A program made the position numbers and the translations under genes. 64,000 bases of DNA from Flavobacterium sp. (GTDB taxonomy: Bacteria > Bacteroidota > Bacteroidia > Flavobacteriales > Flavobacteriaceae), in the NCBI GenBank assembly GCA_023259675.1, contig JALRGT010000007.1, positions 60,389 through 124,388 of the forward strand, written 5' to 3'. This document shows positions 43,627 through 54,288 of this stretch, in pieces (the stretch's first letter is position 1; each line of letters begins with the position of its first letter). The notes below the pieces were generated by a model that worked only from the letters and a program-made list of their open reading frames with translations, was not told where the DNA came from and did not search any database.

Positions 43627-45936
43627 ATGAATAAATTAAAAAGAAACTTTTTTAGGTACTCTGCGATTTTAGTTATAGCTACAAGTTTTTCTGTTCTTGT
43701 GGGATGGATTTTTGATTTTGATTTACTCAAAACGATTTTTCCAACTTTGGTAACTATGAAGCTTAATACAGCATTATGTTTTTTATTAATTGGTATTTCA
43801 TTACTTATTCATGATAAACAACAAATAAATAAATTGACTTTATTTCTTGTGACAGTCGTTTTTTTGATAGCATTTTTGTCATTATTACAGTATATATTCT
43901 TTTTGGATTTTGGCATTGATGAGCTATTTGTTAAAGATATTGGGAATCCTTTAAAAGATGCTCATAAAGGAAGGATGAGTCCACAAACGGCGATTCTTTT
44001 TTTAATAATAAGTTTGGGGCTAGTTTTTATCAAAAAGAAGGAATTACATAGATTTATTGATATATTTTTATTTATAGCTATTTTGATTTGTGTGGCAGGT
44101 TTCTTTGGTTTTATTTTTCATGCTGATAAAGCTAATTTTATTCCTACTTTTTCTCAAATTTCATTAATCACGGTCACGCTATTTTTTATACTTTGTTTAG
44201 GGACTTTTGCTTCACCACTTCTAATTTACAGAAGTTTAACTTTTGAAAAAAAGATAACATTGGGTGTTGGGTTCTTGATAGTCTGTTTCTTTTTGTTGTA
44301 TTATGTTTTTAAAGAAAGTAATAGAAAGATTATAAGTTCTCAAAATTGGATTGAACATACGGAAGAGATTATTGTGCAATCGGAAAAGTTGTTGTCTTTA
44401 ATTAGAGATGTAGAGTTAAAAAAAAGAGGCTTTGTTATTACTGGTAACCCTGCTTTTTTGGGTACAAATAATTCTAAAAATGAAATTTTAAGTTGTCTTT
44501 CTATTATAAAAAAATTAACCAAAGACAATCATTCACAACAGTCAAGAATTGAGATGCTTGAAGTGTTAATTAATCAAGAAATTGATTTTACTTCTCGGGC
44601 AATTTTTTTAAGAAAAAATGAAGGTTTTGAGGAAGCAAGAGATTTTACGGGAACTGGAAAAGGGAAAGCACTAATGGATTCAATTGAAGGAATCGTTAAA
44701 AAAATACAATTTGAAGAATATGGGTTATTGAAAAACAGAAAGATAATTAACCAAATAAGTATCAGTAGGACTAATAATTTGTCTTTCTTTTTCGAGGTTT
44801 TAATTATTATTTCTCTAATAACGGCTTACACAATAATCCTTAAAAATTTTAGAGAAAAACAAAAGGCTCAAAATCTTTTGCATAAATCAAATGAAAGATT
44901 TTCAAAAATATTTAATTATAGTCCTGTTGCTATGGCTATTTCTACTGTCGATAATGGGGAATTTAGGTATACAAATGATGCATTTTGCCAGTTGACAGGC
45001 TATGAAAGAGCAAATATAATTGGCAAAAAATCCGTAGACATTAATATTATTAGTTGGGATGAAAGGGAAAAATCAGTCGGAAATATAAAAAAAAATAATG
45101 GAAAAATTAAAGACGTTGAATTGAAAATCAATAGGGCAAATGGAGAGTTAATAGATATTCTCTTTTCGGCTGATACTTTAGAAATAGACAATGAAACATG
45201 TTTTGTATATGCCTGTGTTAATATTTCGGAGCGTAAAAAATCAGAAGAGAAATTGAAGGAAGCCAATAAAGAATTAGATTCATTTACTTATTCGGTGTCA
45301 CATGATTTAAGAGCGCCTCTACGTGCGATAGCTGGATATACAAGAATTTTGAATGAGGACTATGGAGATATAATTGATTCAGAAGGGAAACGTATTATGA
45401 ATGTCATTTCCAATAATGCTAAAAAGATGGGGCAATTAATAGATGATTTACTTTCTTTTTCTAGGCTTGGAAGGCAAAAAATTGTTAAAGTCACCATTGA
45501 TATGAATAATTTGGTGAATTTGACAAAAGACGATTTAATTGATTTTCCTGATCCAAAAAAGATACAAATAGATATAAAGAATTTAATAAATGTGACAGGA
45601 GATATTAGTATGATTAAAGTGTTGATATTTAACTTATTGTCTAATGCTGTCAAATATTCATCTAAAAAAGAAAAGATTGAAATAGAAGTTGGTTCACAAT
45701 ATGAAGATAAAAATATTATTTACTATATAAAGGATAATGGAGCAGGCTTTGATATGCAATATTATGACAAATTATTTGGTGTTTTTCAACGATTGCATAG
45801 TAGCTCTGAATTTGAGGGAACGGGAGTGGGATTAGCAATTGTTCAGAGAATAATTAAGAAACATGGAGGTAAAGTATGGGCAGAATCAAAAATTGATGTT
45901 GGTTCTACATTTTATTTTTCATTGCCTAAAGTATAA
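43627..45936 (+). CDS. Membrane sensor histidine kinase (CHASE3-PAS-HisKA)
   Basis: A 769-residue kinase. Six or more hydrophobic segments in 1-215 are followed by a CHASE3-like domain (about 235-375, with [13 protein letters not shown]), another membrane helix (about 385-405), a PAS domain (about 425-535) and the kinase core. H559 lies in [14 protein letters not shown], and the ATPase domain has [18 protein letters not shown] and GTGVGLAIV. The kinase type resembles those paired with Rcp1-like regulators, and one follows 23 bp later. Ligand or signal is unknown. Confidence 0.92.
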   Translation: MNKLKRNFFRYSAILVIATSFSVLVGWIFDFDLLKTIFPTLVTMKLNTALCFLLIGISLLIHDKQQINKLTLFLVTVVFLIAFLSLLQYIFFLDFGIDELFVKDIGNPLKDAHKGRMSPQTAILFLIISLGLVFIKKKELHRFIDIFLFIAILICVAGFFGFIFHADKANFIPTFSQISLITVTLFFILCLGTFASPLLIYRSLTFEKKITLGVGFLIVCFFLLYYVFKESNRKIISSQNWIEHTEEIIVQSEKLLSLIRDVELKKRGFVITGNPAFLGTNNSKNEILSCLSIIKKLTKDNHSQQSRIEMLEVLINQEIDFTSRAIFLRKNEGFEEARDFTGTGKGKALMDSIEGIVKKIQFEEYGLLKNRKIINQISISRTNNLSFFFEVLIIISLITAYTIILKNFREKQKAQNLLHKSNERFSKIFNYSPVAMAISTVDNGEFRYTNDAFCQLTGYERANIIGKKSVDINIISWDEREKSVGNIKKNNGKIKDVELKINRANGELIDILFSADTLEIDNETCFVYACVNISERKKSEEKLKEANKELDSFTYSVSHDLRAPLRAIAGYTRILNEDYGDIIDSEGKRIMNVISNNAKKMGQLIDDLLSFSRLGRQKIVKVTIDMNNLVNLTKDDLIDFPDPKKIQIDIKNLINVTGDISMIKVLIFNLLSNAVKYSSKKEKIEIEVGSQYEDKNIIYYIKDNGAGFDMQYYDKLFGVFQRLHSSSEFEGTGVGLAIVQRIIKKHGGKVWAESKIDVGSTFYFSLPKV

Positions 45937-45959
45937 AGTATAAATTAAAAAATAAGTAT

Positions 45960-46406
45960 ATGGATTTTGAAATACACAATGTAGAAATTCTTTTAGTAGA
46001 GGATAATCCTGATGACGCAGGACTTACTATAAGAGCTTTGAAAAAACATAATTTATCCAATCATTTGGTTCATCTTTCTGATGGTGCTCAAGCACTTGAT
46101 TTTATTTTTTGCAAAGGTAGTTATGCAAATAGAAAAATTGATGATAAACCCAAATTGATACTTTTAGATTTAAAAATGCCAAAAGTAGATGGACTTCAAG
46201 TTTTAAAGGCTATTCGAGAAGATGAAAGAACTAAATGTATCCCAGTTGTGATTATGACATCTTCTAACGAGGAGAAAGATATTATTGATAGTTATAAATT
46301 AGGTACAAATAGTTATATCGTTAAACCGTTAGATTTTGATAATTTTTCTAAAGCAGTAGTAGAATTGGGGTTTTATTGGTTGTTACTTAATAAAGTGCCT
46401 AAATAG
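45960..46406 (+). CDS. Single-domain response regulator (Rcp1-like)
   Basis: A 148-residue stand-alone receiver with [10 protein letters not shown] (13-22), acceptor D70 in [23 protein letters not shown] and [11 protein letters not shown] with the conserved Lys. The long loop after [11 protein letters not shown] is typical for the Rcp1 group, whose members take phosphate from phytochrome-like kinases. It probably takes phosphate from H559 of the kinase just upstream. It has no output domain. Confidence 0.93.
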   Translation: MDFEIHNVEILLVEDNPDDAGLTIRALKKHNLSNHLVHLSDGAQALDFIFCKGSYANRKIDDKPKLILLDLKMPKVDGLQVLKAIREDERTKCIPVVIMTSSNEEKDIIDSYKLGTNSYIVKPLDFDNFSKAVVELGFYWLLLNKVPK

Positions 46407-46431
46407 TCAAACGGTATTAAAATAATGATTT

Positions 46432-47460
46432 ATGGAAAAGATTAGGATATTGATATTAGAAGATTCCATCGATGATGTCGAGTTGATTGAATATGAATTG
46501 AAAAAAGGAGGGATTTTATTTGAAAGTGAAATTGTTGAAACGAAAGAAGGTTTTGTCAATGGACTTGTTAATTTCAAACCAGATGTTATACTTGCGGATC
46601 ATTCTTTGCCTCATTTTAATTCAACTGAAGCTTTGAAGATGTATAAAAAAGATGGAAATGGAGTGCCTTTTATTTTGGTTACTGGATCAGTGTCTGAAGA
46701 ATTTGCCGTGCAGTCTATTTTAAGTGGTGCAAGTGATTATTTGATAAAAACAAATTTGACGCGTCTCCCCTCTGCAGTTACTAATGCACTGAAATCTTGG
46801 CGTACAATTCAGGAAAAGGGCAGAGTGGAAAAGGAGATTAAACAAATGAATGTGTTTTTGAATCAGGTGATAGATTCTCAACCAATAATATTTTATATTT
46901 CAAAAGCACAAGACGAATGTGAGGTTACTTTTATTAGTAAAAATGTAGAAAAAATAACGGGTTATGAAGTAAATCAATTCTTAAAAAATCCTAAATTATG
47001 GTGTGATAATATTCATCCTGAAGAATTTGAGCTTGTTTATAGTTCTTTGCGTTCAATAATTGCTATTGGTGGAGGAAACTTAGAATATAGGTGGAAATGT
47101 GCTGATGAGACTTATAAATGGTTTGTTGATAATTTTACGATTGTTATTGATGAAAATGGTGAAAAACTCATTCATGGAGCTCGGATTGATATAACTAAAT
47201 TGAAAAATGCTGATTTGAGAAAGTTAGTGTTTTCGAAAGGAATGGATGAAATGCTGTTTATGATTTCCCATAAGGTACGTCATTCTGTTGCTCAAATTAT
47301 TGGATTGTCAACCTTAATTGAAGAAGAAACAATTACAGAAGAAGAAATAAAAAAAATAGTTGGATACATGAAAAAACCAGTCTTTACTTTAGAAATGTTT
47401 ACACAAGAGCTTACTGATTTGATGGGGGAGTTAAAATATCGTAACAATCATCTTCAATAA
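46432..47460 (+). CDS. REC-PAS-DHp protein without ATPase domain
   Basis: A 342-residue protein. The receiver (1-120) has LEDSIDDVELIE (9-20) and acceptor D56 in ILADHSLPHF. A PAS domain with PAC-like end lies at about 140-262. The last 80 residues begin MLFMISHKVRHSVAQIIG, a dimerisation/phosphotransfer helix like HisKA with a His, but the chain ends without N, G1 or G2 boxes. It may relay or remove phosphate without being a kinase. It follows the single-domain regulator by 25 bp. Confidence 0.85.
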   Translation: MEKIRILILEDSIDDVELIEYELKKGGILFESEIVETKEGFVNGLVNFKPDVILADHSLPHFNSTEALKMYKKDGNGVPFILVTGSVSEEFAVQSILSGASDYLIKTNLTRLPSAVTNALKSWRTIQEKGRVEKEIKQMNVFLNQVIDSQPIIFYISKAQDECEVTFISKNVEKITGYEVNQFLKNPKLWCDNIHPEEFELVYSSLRSIIAIGGGNLEYRWKCADETYKWFVDNFTIVIDENGEKLIHGARIDITKLKNADLRKLVFSKGMDEMLFMISHKVRHSVAQIIGLSTLIEEETITEEEIKKIVGYMKKPVFTLEMFTQELTDLMGELKYRNNHLQ

Positions 47461-47491
47461 AATGATTCAAATAGCAATATAATAATTAATT

Positions 47492-48691
47492 TTACTCTAA
47501 TAGTTTCTTACTCACCCTACTACTGGCAATCAAAGAAGCAATAAAGCCAAGGGAAACAATCGTTACTAGTACAATCAGTACGTTTTCTAGCGAAAAAACC
47601 ACAGGATAGGCCAAAGTAGGCGTAATCATTACGAATTCGTACCGTTGTTGAATCAAGACAATGGTGATTCCTAAAGCCAAGCCGATAATTCCGCCCAGTA
47701 CACTTAGTAAGGTGCCTTGCAACAAAAATATTTTTCGTAAATCTTTGATTTCGGTTCCTAGATTGAACAAGGTTTTTAAATTGCCTTTTTTATCCAGAAT
47801 CATCATTATCAGTGCCCCAATTAAATTAAAGAGAGCCACAATAATGACTAAAGTAAAGATTAAATATACGGCAATGTTTTCCGTGTTCAACATTTTATAC
47901 AAAGACTCATTGAGTTGAGCCCTATTTTTTATCGTGATTTTATTCTTGAAAATAGTTTTGAGTTGGTCAATAATGGCATTCTCATCGGCATCATTTTTCA
48001 TTTTGAATTCAATGCCGGTAACTTGATTGGGTTTGTACTCCAGTAATTCTTGTGCTAAACCCAAATCAGCAAAGACGTATTTAGAGTCCAAATCCTCACT
48101 TACAGCATAAATACCACTAGGCACAATTATAGATTCGTTAAAGGCTTGCTGTGGGTTTTCAATAGCGCCACTTCCGGGTTTGGGTACAAAAACTTCCAAA
48201 TTGGTCTTGAAATCTAATAATCCCAATGAAAATTTCTGTGCGATTCCGTATCCTACCACAACTTGAATGGTATTTTTTTCGAGCCATTCACCATTGTATA
48301 TTTTTTTTTCTATAGCGTTAACCTTAGTAAAATTCGAATCTACACCTTTCAAATACGTAACTTGTTGTTTGTCTCCATACACAAAAAGTACCCGTTCTTC
48401 GATGATTTTGCTATAGGAGGCAATACCGTCAATTTTCTTGATTTGGTTTTCTTGATTTGGCGTGACAAGGAATGATTTTCCTATAGTGGTATTGGCTTTC
48501 AAATCGGGATCAAATTCATTCGAAAACGAAAGACTAAATACTTTTAATCCGCTAAAAACTGACAAAACCACAAACAAAGCCATGGCTCCAACAATAATCC
48601 CCATACTCGCAATGCGATTTATGATATTGATGGCATTGTTTTTACTGTTGCTGCGAAGGTAACGTTTGGCTATGTAAAGGGGGAAATTCAA
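47492..48691 (-). CDS. LolC/LolE-type ABC transporter permease
   Basis: A 399-residue inner-membrane protein of the MacB/FtsX-like family. One helix is near 28-50, then a periplasmic domain (about 55-265), then three helices near 272-300, 318-345 and 365-390. The N-terminus is FPLYIAKRYLRSNSKNNAINIINRIASMG, typical of LolC/E. It would take part in lipoprotein release from the inner membrane with an ATPase encoded elsewhere. It starts 3 bp after rbfA on the same strand. A partly decayed copy of its 3' half lies at 42718-43335. Confidence 0.92.
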   Translation of the reverse strand: MNFPLYIAKRYLRSNSKNNAINIINRIASMGIIVGAMALFVVLSVFSGLKVFSLSFSNEFDPDLKANTTIGKSFLVTPNQENQIKKIDGIASYSKIIEERVLFVYGDKQQVTYLKGVDSNFTKVNAIEKKIYNGEWLEKNTIQVVVGYGIAQKFSLGLLDFKTNLEVFVPKPGSGAIENPQQAFNESIIVPSGIYAVSEDLDSKYVFADLGLAQELLEYKPNQVTGIEFKMKNDADENAIIDQLKTIFKNKITIKNRAQLNESLYKMLNTENIAVYLIFTLVIIVALFNLIGALIMMILDKKGNLKTLFNLGTEIKDLRKIFLLQGTLLSVLGGIIGLALGITIVLIQQRYEFVMITPTLAYPVVFSLENVLIVLVTIVSLGFIASLIASSRVSKKLLE

Positions 48692-48694
48692 ATT

Positions 48695-49087
48695 TTAAGA
48701 ATGTCTTCGTTTTTCCAAAAGATCACGATTTTCTATCGGATTTTCTTTGTTAGAAAGCGCATTGTCTATCTTTTCGATATAATCTAAAGTATCATCGATA
48801 AAGAAAACCAAGTTAGGAACTTTACGCAATTGCAAACGAACTCTTTGCGATAAATCATGTTTTATGGTTTTAGAGTTGGATTTAACAGCTTCTAAAATCT
48901 CTTTTGCTTTGTCCTGAGGGAAAACACTTAAATAAACTGTAGCTACAGATAAATCTGTTGTTACAGTAACCTTGGATACCGAAATAATTAAATTAGCCAC
49001 TCCGTTTTTTCTCACTTCACCTTGCAGAATGTCAACCAAATCTTTTTGGATAACCCCGCCTATTTTTTTCTGTCTATTTGTTTCCAT
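48695..49087 (-). CDS. rbfA: 30S ribosome-binding factor A
   Basis: A 130-residue KH-like protein that aids maturation of the 16S rRNA 5' end in the 30S subunit. RQKKIGGVIQKDLVDILQ (5-22) opens the domain, followed by ISVSKVTVTTDLSVATVYLSVFP. RVRLQLRKVPNLVFFIDDTLDY (82-103, abridged) is the family block with the Arg pair. It is the first gene of a two-gene minus-strand unit with the permease. Confidence 0.95.
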   Translation of the reverse strand: METNRQKKIGGVIQKDLVDILQGEVRKNGVANLIISVSKVTVTTDLSVATVYLSVFPQDKAKEILEAVKSNSKTIKHDLSQRVRLQLRKVPNLVFFIDDTLDYIEKIDNALSNKENPIENRDLLEKRRHS

Positions 49088-49091
49088 GATG

Positions 49092-49124
49092 CAAAAATAC
49101 TACTTTTAAGTTTTATTCGGACAA
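49092..49124 (-). promoter_or_regulatory. Promoter of rbfA, nearly leaderless
   Basis: On the minus strand TTG (49124-49122), a 22-base spacer and TATTTTTG (49099-49092); the ATG begins only four bases further at 49087. Confidence 0.6.
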
Positions 49125-49161
49125 ATTTTAAAAACAACCTATTTATTCCAGCAATTTTTAG

Positions 49162-49250
49162 AAGCTTTTTCCTGCTGTACACTATATCTTTCCTGCCATC
49201 GCGAAGTGTCGGGACCGGCAGTAAAGGATGTCGTTACCATCAGGGCTAGG
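49162..49250. repeat. Dispersed intergenic hairpin element, copy C
   Basis: AGCTTTTTCCTGCTGTACAC and CTATATCTTTCCTGCC at the left, GGCAGTAAAGGATGTCGTTACC and CATCAGGGCTAG at the right. Outer parts match copy A at 4894-4970, but the core here has GCGAAGTGTCGGGACC, closer to copy B. It sits between rbfA and the AddA-like gene. Confidence 0.75.
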
Positions 49251-49367
49251 GATTTTCGGACTTAACATCATTTAGGATAATATATTAAATTCACACATTC
49301 TAAAAACTTTTATTTTCTTAAATGACGGAATATGGTTTAAAATCTATTTTGTCAAAAAACAATCAAA

Positions 49368-52300
49368 ATGCAAAGACCTTCTTTCTCCATATATGACGCT
49401 TCGGCCGGTTCCGGAAAAACCTATGCGCTTGTCAAAGAATATCTGAAAATTATCCTTGTCGCTCCAAAAAACGATGCTTATCGCCACATTCTCGCCATTA
49501 CGTTTACCAACAAAGCGGTACACGAAATGAAAAGTCGAATTGTAGGCAGTTTGTCTGAGTTTGCCAAAGACGAACCATCTCCTAAAGCACAGGATTTAAT
49601 GCAAGATTTGGCTGGAGATACGCAACTTTCGATTGTTCAAATCAAAACCAAATCACAGCAAATCATTAAGCATATTATTCATAATTATGCCGCATTTGAT
49701 ATTTCTACCATCGATAAATTCACCCACAAAGTGATTCGTGCCTTTGCGCACGATTTAAATTTGCCGATGACTTTTGAAGTGACTTTGGATACCGAAAACT
49801 TATTGATTGAAGCTGTCGACGCCATTATTGCACAAGCGGGAGAAGACGCGACTTTGACAAAATTACTCGTCGATTTCACCATGGAAAAAGTCAATGAAGA
49901 TAAATCCTGGGATATTTCGAGAGAAATTCTAGATACGGGAAGGTTGGTTCTTAATGAAAATAACCGAAACGAAATCACCCATTTTCAAGATAAATCTATT
50001 GTTGATTTTGTAGCCATAAAGAAGAAATTAACGGCAGCTTGCAAAGATTTGGAAAAAGAAACCATTGCGTTTGCCGAAGAGGTTTTAGGATTAATAGAAA
50101 AAAACGGAATTGACGTAAAATCCTTTTCCAGAGGAACTTTTCCCAATCATTTAAATAGTATTCAGCAGGGAAAATTCAATCCGAAAAATAAAACTTTTCG
50201 CGAATTTGAGGATATTGCCATCAATAAAACAGCCCAAGACCGTGCAATCATAGAAAATCTTATTCCGGAATTTTTACAAATTTTGGCGAAAGTCTACACT
50301 GCTTTCGAGAAAACTAATTTCTATAAAGCATTTCTCAAAAATATCACACCATTATCATTATTAAATACGGTTAGTAATGAGTTGGCTAAAATTCAGGAGG
50401 AACAAAATGTGCTTTCCATATCTGAATTCAATGCGATAATCCATAGGGAAATTCAAAATCAACCCGCTCCTTTTATATATGAACGATTGGGCGAACGCTA
50501 CCGTCATTTTTTTATTGATGAATTTCAGGATACTTCCGAGATGCAATGGCAAAACCTGATTCCGTTGATTGATAATGCGCTTTCGGGGCAGGATGATTTT
50601 GGCGTAAAAGGGACTTTGATGATTGTAGGGGATCCCAAACAATCCATTTACCGTTGGCGTGGCGGAAAAGCGGAACAATTTATCGAACTCAGTAAAGATC
50701 AAAATCCTTTCAATAATCCGGATAAAAGATTAGAACATTTAGATAAAAATTACCGCAGTTATTCTCAGATAATTGAATTCAATAATGATTTTTTCAAATT
50801 AATTTCAAATGAATTTACACATTTGGATTATAAGGATTTATATGAAAATCACAGTCGTCAAAAAACCAATGATAAGTCAGGCGGTTATGTGAATATTTCC
50901 TTTATTCCCAAAATAGAAGCTGCCGAGGAACAAGAAGAAATAAAGGGTAAAACAGATTTGTATGTTTTAGCAACATTAAATACCATTCAAAAAGTTATTC
51001 AGCAAGGATTTGAGTATAAAGATATCGTAGTTCTTACCAGAAAAAGAGACCAGGGAATCGCCATTGCTAATTATTTAACGGAGCAAGGCATACCACTTTT
51101 ATCCTCAGAAACTTTGATGATTAAAAATGCTACCGAGGTTCGACTGATTATTCATTTATTAAAATATTTGAAAAATAATGCCGACTTAGAAGCAAAAGCA
51201 TATTTTTTGCATTATATCGCAGAGAATATTCAGGATAAAATGCCTGCTCACGATTTTATAGCCAAAGGAATGGAGTATAAGCAGGAAACTGATTTCGAAA
51301 ACTGGTTGCAGAGTTTTGATATTTCACTTTCTTTTCAAAATATTCGAAAAAAATCATTGTACGAGGCGGTAGAAACTATTATTTCTAAATTTTTATCATT
51401 TAAAGAAGGGAATGCATACTTACAATACTTTCTTGATATCGTTTTGGAACGGGATGTTCGCAATCAAGCCGGAATCTCTGATTTCTTGAGTTTTTGGGAC
51501 AAGAATGCAGAGAAATTTAGCATTCCGTCACCAGAAGGCAATAATGCGGTTCGTATTATGACGATTCATAAGTCTAAGGGATTGGAATTTCCGGTGGTTA
51601 TTTTTCCATTTGCTGAAGAAGATTATAGCCGAAAGCCAAAAGACAAGTTATGGATTGATGCCGAAGAAAAAGATTTTGGTCTACCTAAAGTTTTAATAGA
51701 TAACAGTAGTGCAGTCGAGGGTTTTGGAGATTCGGCCACTTTGGTTTATAATCAAAAAAAGCAAGAAGAATTACTGGATAATATCAATGTTTTGTATGTT
51801 GCTTTGACAAGGGCTGAGGAACAATTGTATGTGATTTCAAATATGAATCTATCCAGCAAAGGAGAAATACCTAAAAATAATATGTGTGCTTTTTTTACAA
51901 ATTATTTAGTAGATAAAGGTCTGTTTGATGAATCCAGATTCGAATATGAATTAGGAAATTCAGTTAAATTGTCAGTCGATAAAAAACATATCGATACTTC
52001 CAGAACAATTCCTTTGGTAGATGATATCTTGAATCCAAAGAACGTAAAAATTGCACAACGCGAGGCACTAATGTGGGGAACACATCAACAAGAAGCTATC
52101 GAATACGGAAATGTAATTCATGAAATTCTATCGTTTATAAAAACAAAGAAGGATATTGATCTGGCTGTCATAAAGGCAATAGAAGCGGGTTTGATTACGA
52201 TTAGTCAAAAAGATATAGTTTATGAAACGATTCACGAAATAGTAAATCATAAAGAATTGGAGCTCTTTTTTGCTGAAGGGAATGAGATTTTGAATGAGCG

Positions 52301-52520
52301 AATGATTATTCAAAAAGAAGGAGTATTAGTTAAGCCAGATAGGATGGTACTAACAAAGAATAAAGAAGTTTTGTTGTTGGATTATAAAACAGGGGAGTAT
52401 AATGCCAAATACAAGTTGCAATTAGAAAATTACCAAAATGCGATTGAAAAAATGGACTTAACAGTTATAAAAAAAGCATTGATTTATATAAATGAAAAAA
52501 TAGTTGTCGTAAATTTGTAA
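49368..52520 (+). CDS. AddA/RecB-like UvrD-family helicase-nuclease
   Basis: A 1050-residue protein. Walker A is ASAGSGKTYA (11-20). Motif II is FFIDEFQDTSEMQW (about 381-394), motif III GDPKQSIYRWRG, motif V IMTIHKSKGLEFP, motif VI YVALTRAEEQLYV. The C-terminus carries a PD-(D/E)XK nuclease: KPDRMVL and LLLDYKTGEYN (about 989-1013). Together with the nuclease at 54331-57093 it would resect double-strand breaks for RecA loading, as AddAB does. An ompA-like gene lies between the two. Confidence 0.93.
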   Translation: MQRPSFSIYDASAGSGKTYALVKEYLKIILVAPKNDAYRHILAITFTNKAVHEMKSRIVGSLSEFAKDEPSPKAQDLMQDLAGDTQLSIVQIKTKSQQIIKHIIHNYAAFDISTIDKFTHKVIRAFAHDLNLPMTFEVTLDTENLLIEAVDAIIAQAGEDATLTKLLVDFTMEKVNEDKSWDISREILDTGRLVLNENNRNEITHFQDKSIVDFVAIKKKLTAACKDLEKETIAFAEEVLGLIEKNGIDVKSFSRGTFPNHLNSIQQGKFNPKNKTFREFEDIAINKTAQDRAIIENLIPEFLQILAKVYTAFEKTNFYKAFLKNITPLSLLNTVSNELAKIQEEQNVLSISEFNAIIHREIQNQPAPFIYERLGERYRHFFIDEFQDTSEMQWQNLIPLIDNALSGQDDFGVKGTLMIVGDPKQSIYRWRGGKAEQFIELSKDQNPFNNPDKRLEHLDKNYRSYSQIIEFNNDFFKLISNEFTHLDYKDLYENHSRQKTNDKSGGYVNISFIPKIEAAEEQEEIKGKTDLYVLATLNTIQKVIQQGFEYKDIVVLTRKRDQGIAIANYLTEQGIPLLSSETLMIKNATEVRLIIHLLKYLKNNADLEAKAYFLHYIAENIQDKMPAHDFIAKGMEYKQETDFENWLQSFDISLSFQNIRKKSLYEAVETIISKFLSFKEGNAYLQYFLDIVLERDVRNQAGISDFLSFWDKNAEKFSIPSPEGNNAVRIMTIHKSKGLEFPVVIFPFAEEDYSRKPKDKLWIDAEEKDFGLPKVLIDNSSAVEGFGDSATLVYNQKKQEELLDNINVLYVALTRAEEQLYVISNMNLSSKGEIPKNNMCAFFTNYLVDKGLFDESRFEYELGNSVKLSVDKKHIDTSRTIPLVDDILNPKNVKIAQREALMWGTHQQEAIEYGNVIHEILSFIKTKKDIDLAVIKAIEAGLITISQKDIVYETIHEIVNHKELELFFAEGNEILNERMIIQKEGVLVKPDRMVLTKNKEVLLLDYKTGEYNAKYKLQLENYQNAIEKMDLTVIKKALIYINEKIVVVNL

Positions 52521-52829
52521 GATTAGTGTTATAATGTTGTGTTTTGTATTTTGGATTACAAGTAGGTTTAAAAGAAGAGATGTGTTAATTTTTTGTTTTT
52601 TTGGGTTCCCAAAAAGCTTGATTTGATTAGTTGGTTTTATGTTGTTAAGTGTTTAAATGTATTGAATTACAGTATTTTAAATTTGGATTAATATGTTTTA
52701 GTGGAGGTTAGTTCAATCGTTTCAAGGGTTTGTATATGGGAGTAGTTTTTTTAACATTCGTTTTGTAGTTAAAAATTTACGCATTACATTTGTCAATAAT
52801 TAACAAAATTGTAATTAAAAAATTCAAGT
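52521..52829 (+). other. Upstream region of the OmpA gene
   Basis: About 240 AT-rich bases without a gene or strong hairpin, then the OmpA promoter at 52763-52792 and a 37-base leader. Confidence 0.6.
52763..52792 (+). promoter_or_regulatory. Promoter of the OmpA-family gene
   Basis: TTG at 52763-52765, a 19-base spacer and TACATTTG at 52785-52792, an exact match to the Bacteroidota consensus. Confidence 0.8.
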
Positions 52830-54263
52830 ATGAAACATCTTAACAAACTTTTAGTTGCTGTATTGATGGTGATGGGTTTAAGCTCTCACGCACAAGATAG
52901 TAACAATCCATGGGCTATCTCTTTAGGGGTGAATGCCATTGACACTAGAACTAGTGCAAGTCCTGAGCATGTTGGTTGGTTAGAACAACATTTTTCTCAG
53001 CCATTTGATGTAAAAAACAACTGGAATATTCTTCCTTCGGTATCTTACTTAAAAGTGTCTAGATACATTGGAGACAATTTTTCTTTTGGACTTACAGGTT
53101 CTGTAAACAAAATTACTAAAGCTGTTTATTTCAGACCAACTGCTGTAGGTCATGACGGTCGTGGTATGATTGTTACTAATCCTGGTGATTTAATGTATTA
53201 TGGTATCGATGGAGATATTAGATACAGTTTCATGAACTTAATTAAATCTAAAGTAATTGACCCATCTCTAACAGTTGGTGGAGGTTATGTGTTTCTTGGA
53301 AGAGACAGTTATGGTACTGTAAACCCTGGAGCTGGTTTAACATTTTGGTTCTCAGAAGTTGTTGGTTTAGAGCTTGCTACTAAATACAAAAAATCATTCG
53401 GACCTAGAGAGGATTTTAATGGCGTAATTGATTCTCCTTCTCATTTCCAACATTCAGTTGGTGTTATCTTCAAATTCGGAGGTAAAGATACTGACGGAGA
53501 TGGAATTTATGATAAAGACGATGCTTGTCCAGAAGTTGCTGGTTTGAAAGAATTCAACGGTTGTCCTGATACTGACGGAGATGGAATTATTGACTCAGAA
53601 GATGCTTGTCCAGAAGTTGCTGGTTTAGCTTCTTTGAAAGGTTGTCCAGATGCTGACGGAGACGGAATCACAGATGCAGAAGATGCTTGTCCAAATGAAG
53701 CTGGTTTAGCTGCTTTGAAAGGTTGTCCAGATGCTGATAAAGATGGTGTAGCTGACAAAGATGACAAATGTCCATCTGTAGCAGGTCCTAAAGAAAATGC
53801 AGGTTGTCCTTGGCCAGATACTGACAAAGACGGTGTTGCAGATAAAGATGATGCTTGTCCAGATGTTGCTGGTCCAGCTAGTAACAAAGGTTGTCCTGAA
53901 GTAACTGCTGAAGCTATGTCTAACATTAAACTTGAAGCAAGATCAATTTACTTTAACTCAGGAAAAGCTACTTTCAAAACTGCTGATGTACCTGCAAGAT
54001 TAGATGCAATTTCTAAAATCGTTAAAGATTTTCCAACTGCAAGTTTTGTAATCGAAGGACATACAGATAGTGATGGTTCTGATGCTTACAACCAAAAATT
54101 GTCTGAAGCAAGAGCTAATGCTGTTAAAGACGCTTTAATTGCAAGAGGAATCAGTGCATCTAAATTGACTGCTGTTGGTTATGGTGAATCTAAACCAATC
54201 GCAACAAACAGAACTGCTGCTGGTAAAGCAGAAAACAGAAGAACAGAAGTTAATTTGAAATAA
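52830..54263 (+). CDS. OmpA family outer-membrane protein with TSP3 repeats
   Basis: A 477-residue protein with signal peptide (1-21, ending HAQ). Residues about 25-215 form a beta-barrel-like domain. Five calcium-binding thrombospondin type 3 repeats of the form DxDGDGIxDxxDACP span about 218-360. The C-terminal OmpA domain (about 365-477) shows [25 protein letters not shown] and [11 protein letters not shown], which bind peptidoglycan. Codon use looks more biased than in the neighbours, suggesting high expression. It links outer membrane and cell wall. It has a consensus promoter and a strong terminator. Confidence 0.96.
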   Translation: MKHLNKLLVAVLMVMGLSSHAQDSNNPWAISLGVNAIDTRTSASPEHVGWLEQHFSQPFDVKNNWNILPSVSYLKVSRYIGDNFSFGLTGSVNKITKAVYFRPTAVGHDGRGMIVTNPGDLMYYGIDGDIRYSFMNLIKSKVIDPSLTVGGGYVFLGRDSYGTVNPGAGLTFWFSEVVGLELATKYKKSFGPREDFNGVIDSPSHFQHSVGVIFKFGGKDTDGDGIYDKDDACPEVAGLKEFNGCPDTDGDGIIDSEDACPEVAGLASLKGCPDADGDGITDAEDACPNEAGLAALKGCPDADKDGVADKDDKCPSVAGPKENAGCPWPDTDKDGVADKDDACPDVAGPASNKGCPEVTAEAMSNIKLEARSIYFNSGKATFKTADVPARLDAISKIVKDFPTASFVIEGHTDSDGSDAYNQKLSEARANAVKDALIARGISASKLTAVGYGESKPIATNRTAAGKAENRRTEVNLK

Positions 54264-54288
54264 TAATTTCTTCTTAAAATATTTTTAG

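Noticed and set aside
43627..47460. Integrative element around the kinase cluster
   Set aside because: I found no integrase, transposase or terminal repeats; only the permease half-copy points to a past rearrangement.
53507..53926. Open frame on the minus strand across the TSP3 repeats of the OmpA gene
   Set aside because: It is the shadow of regular Asp/Gly-rich repeats on the coding strand; the repeated Ser/Ala/Pro pattern has no independent support.
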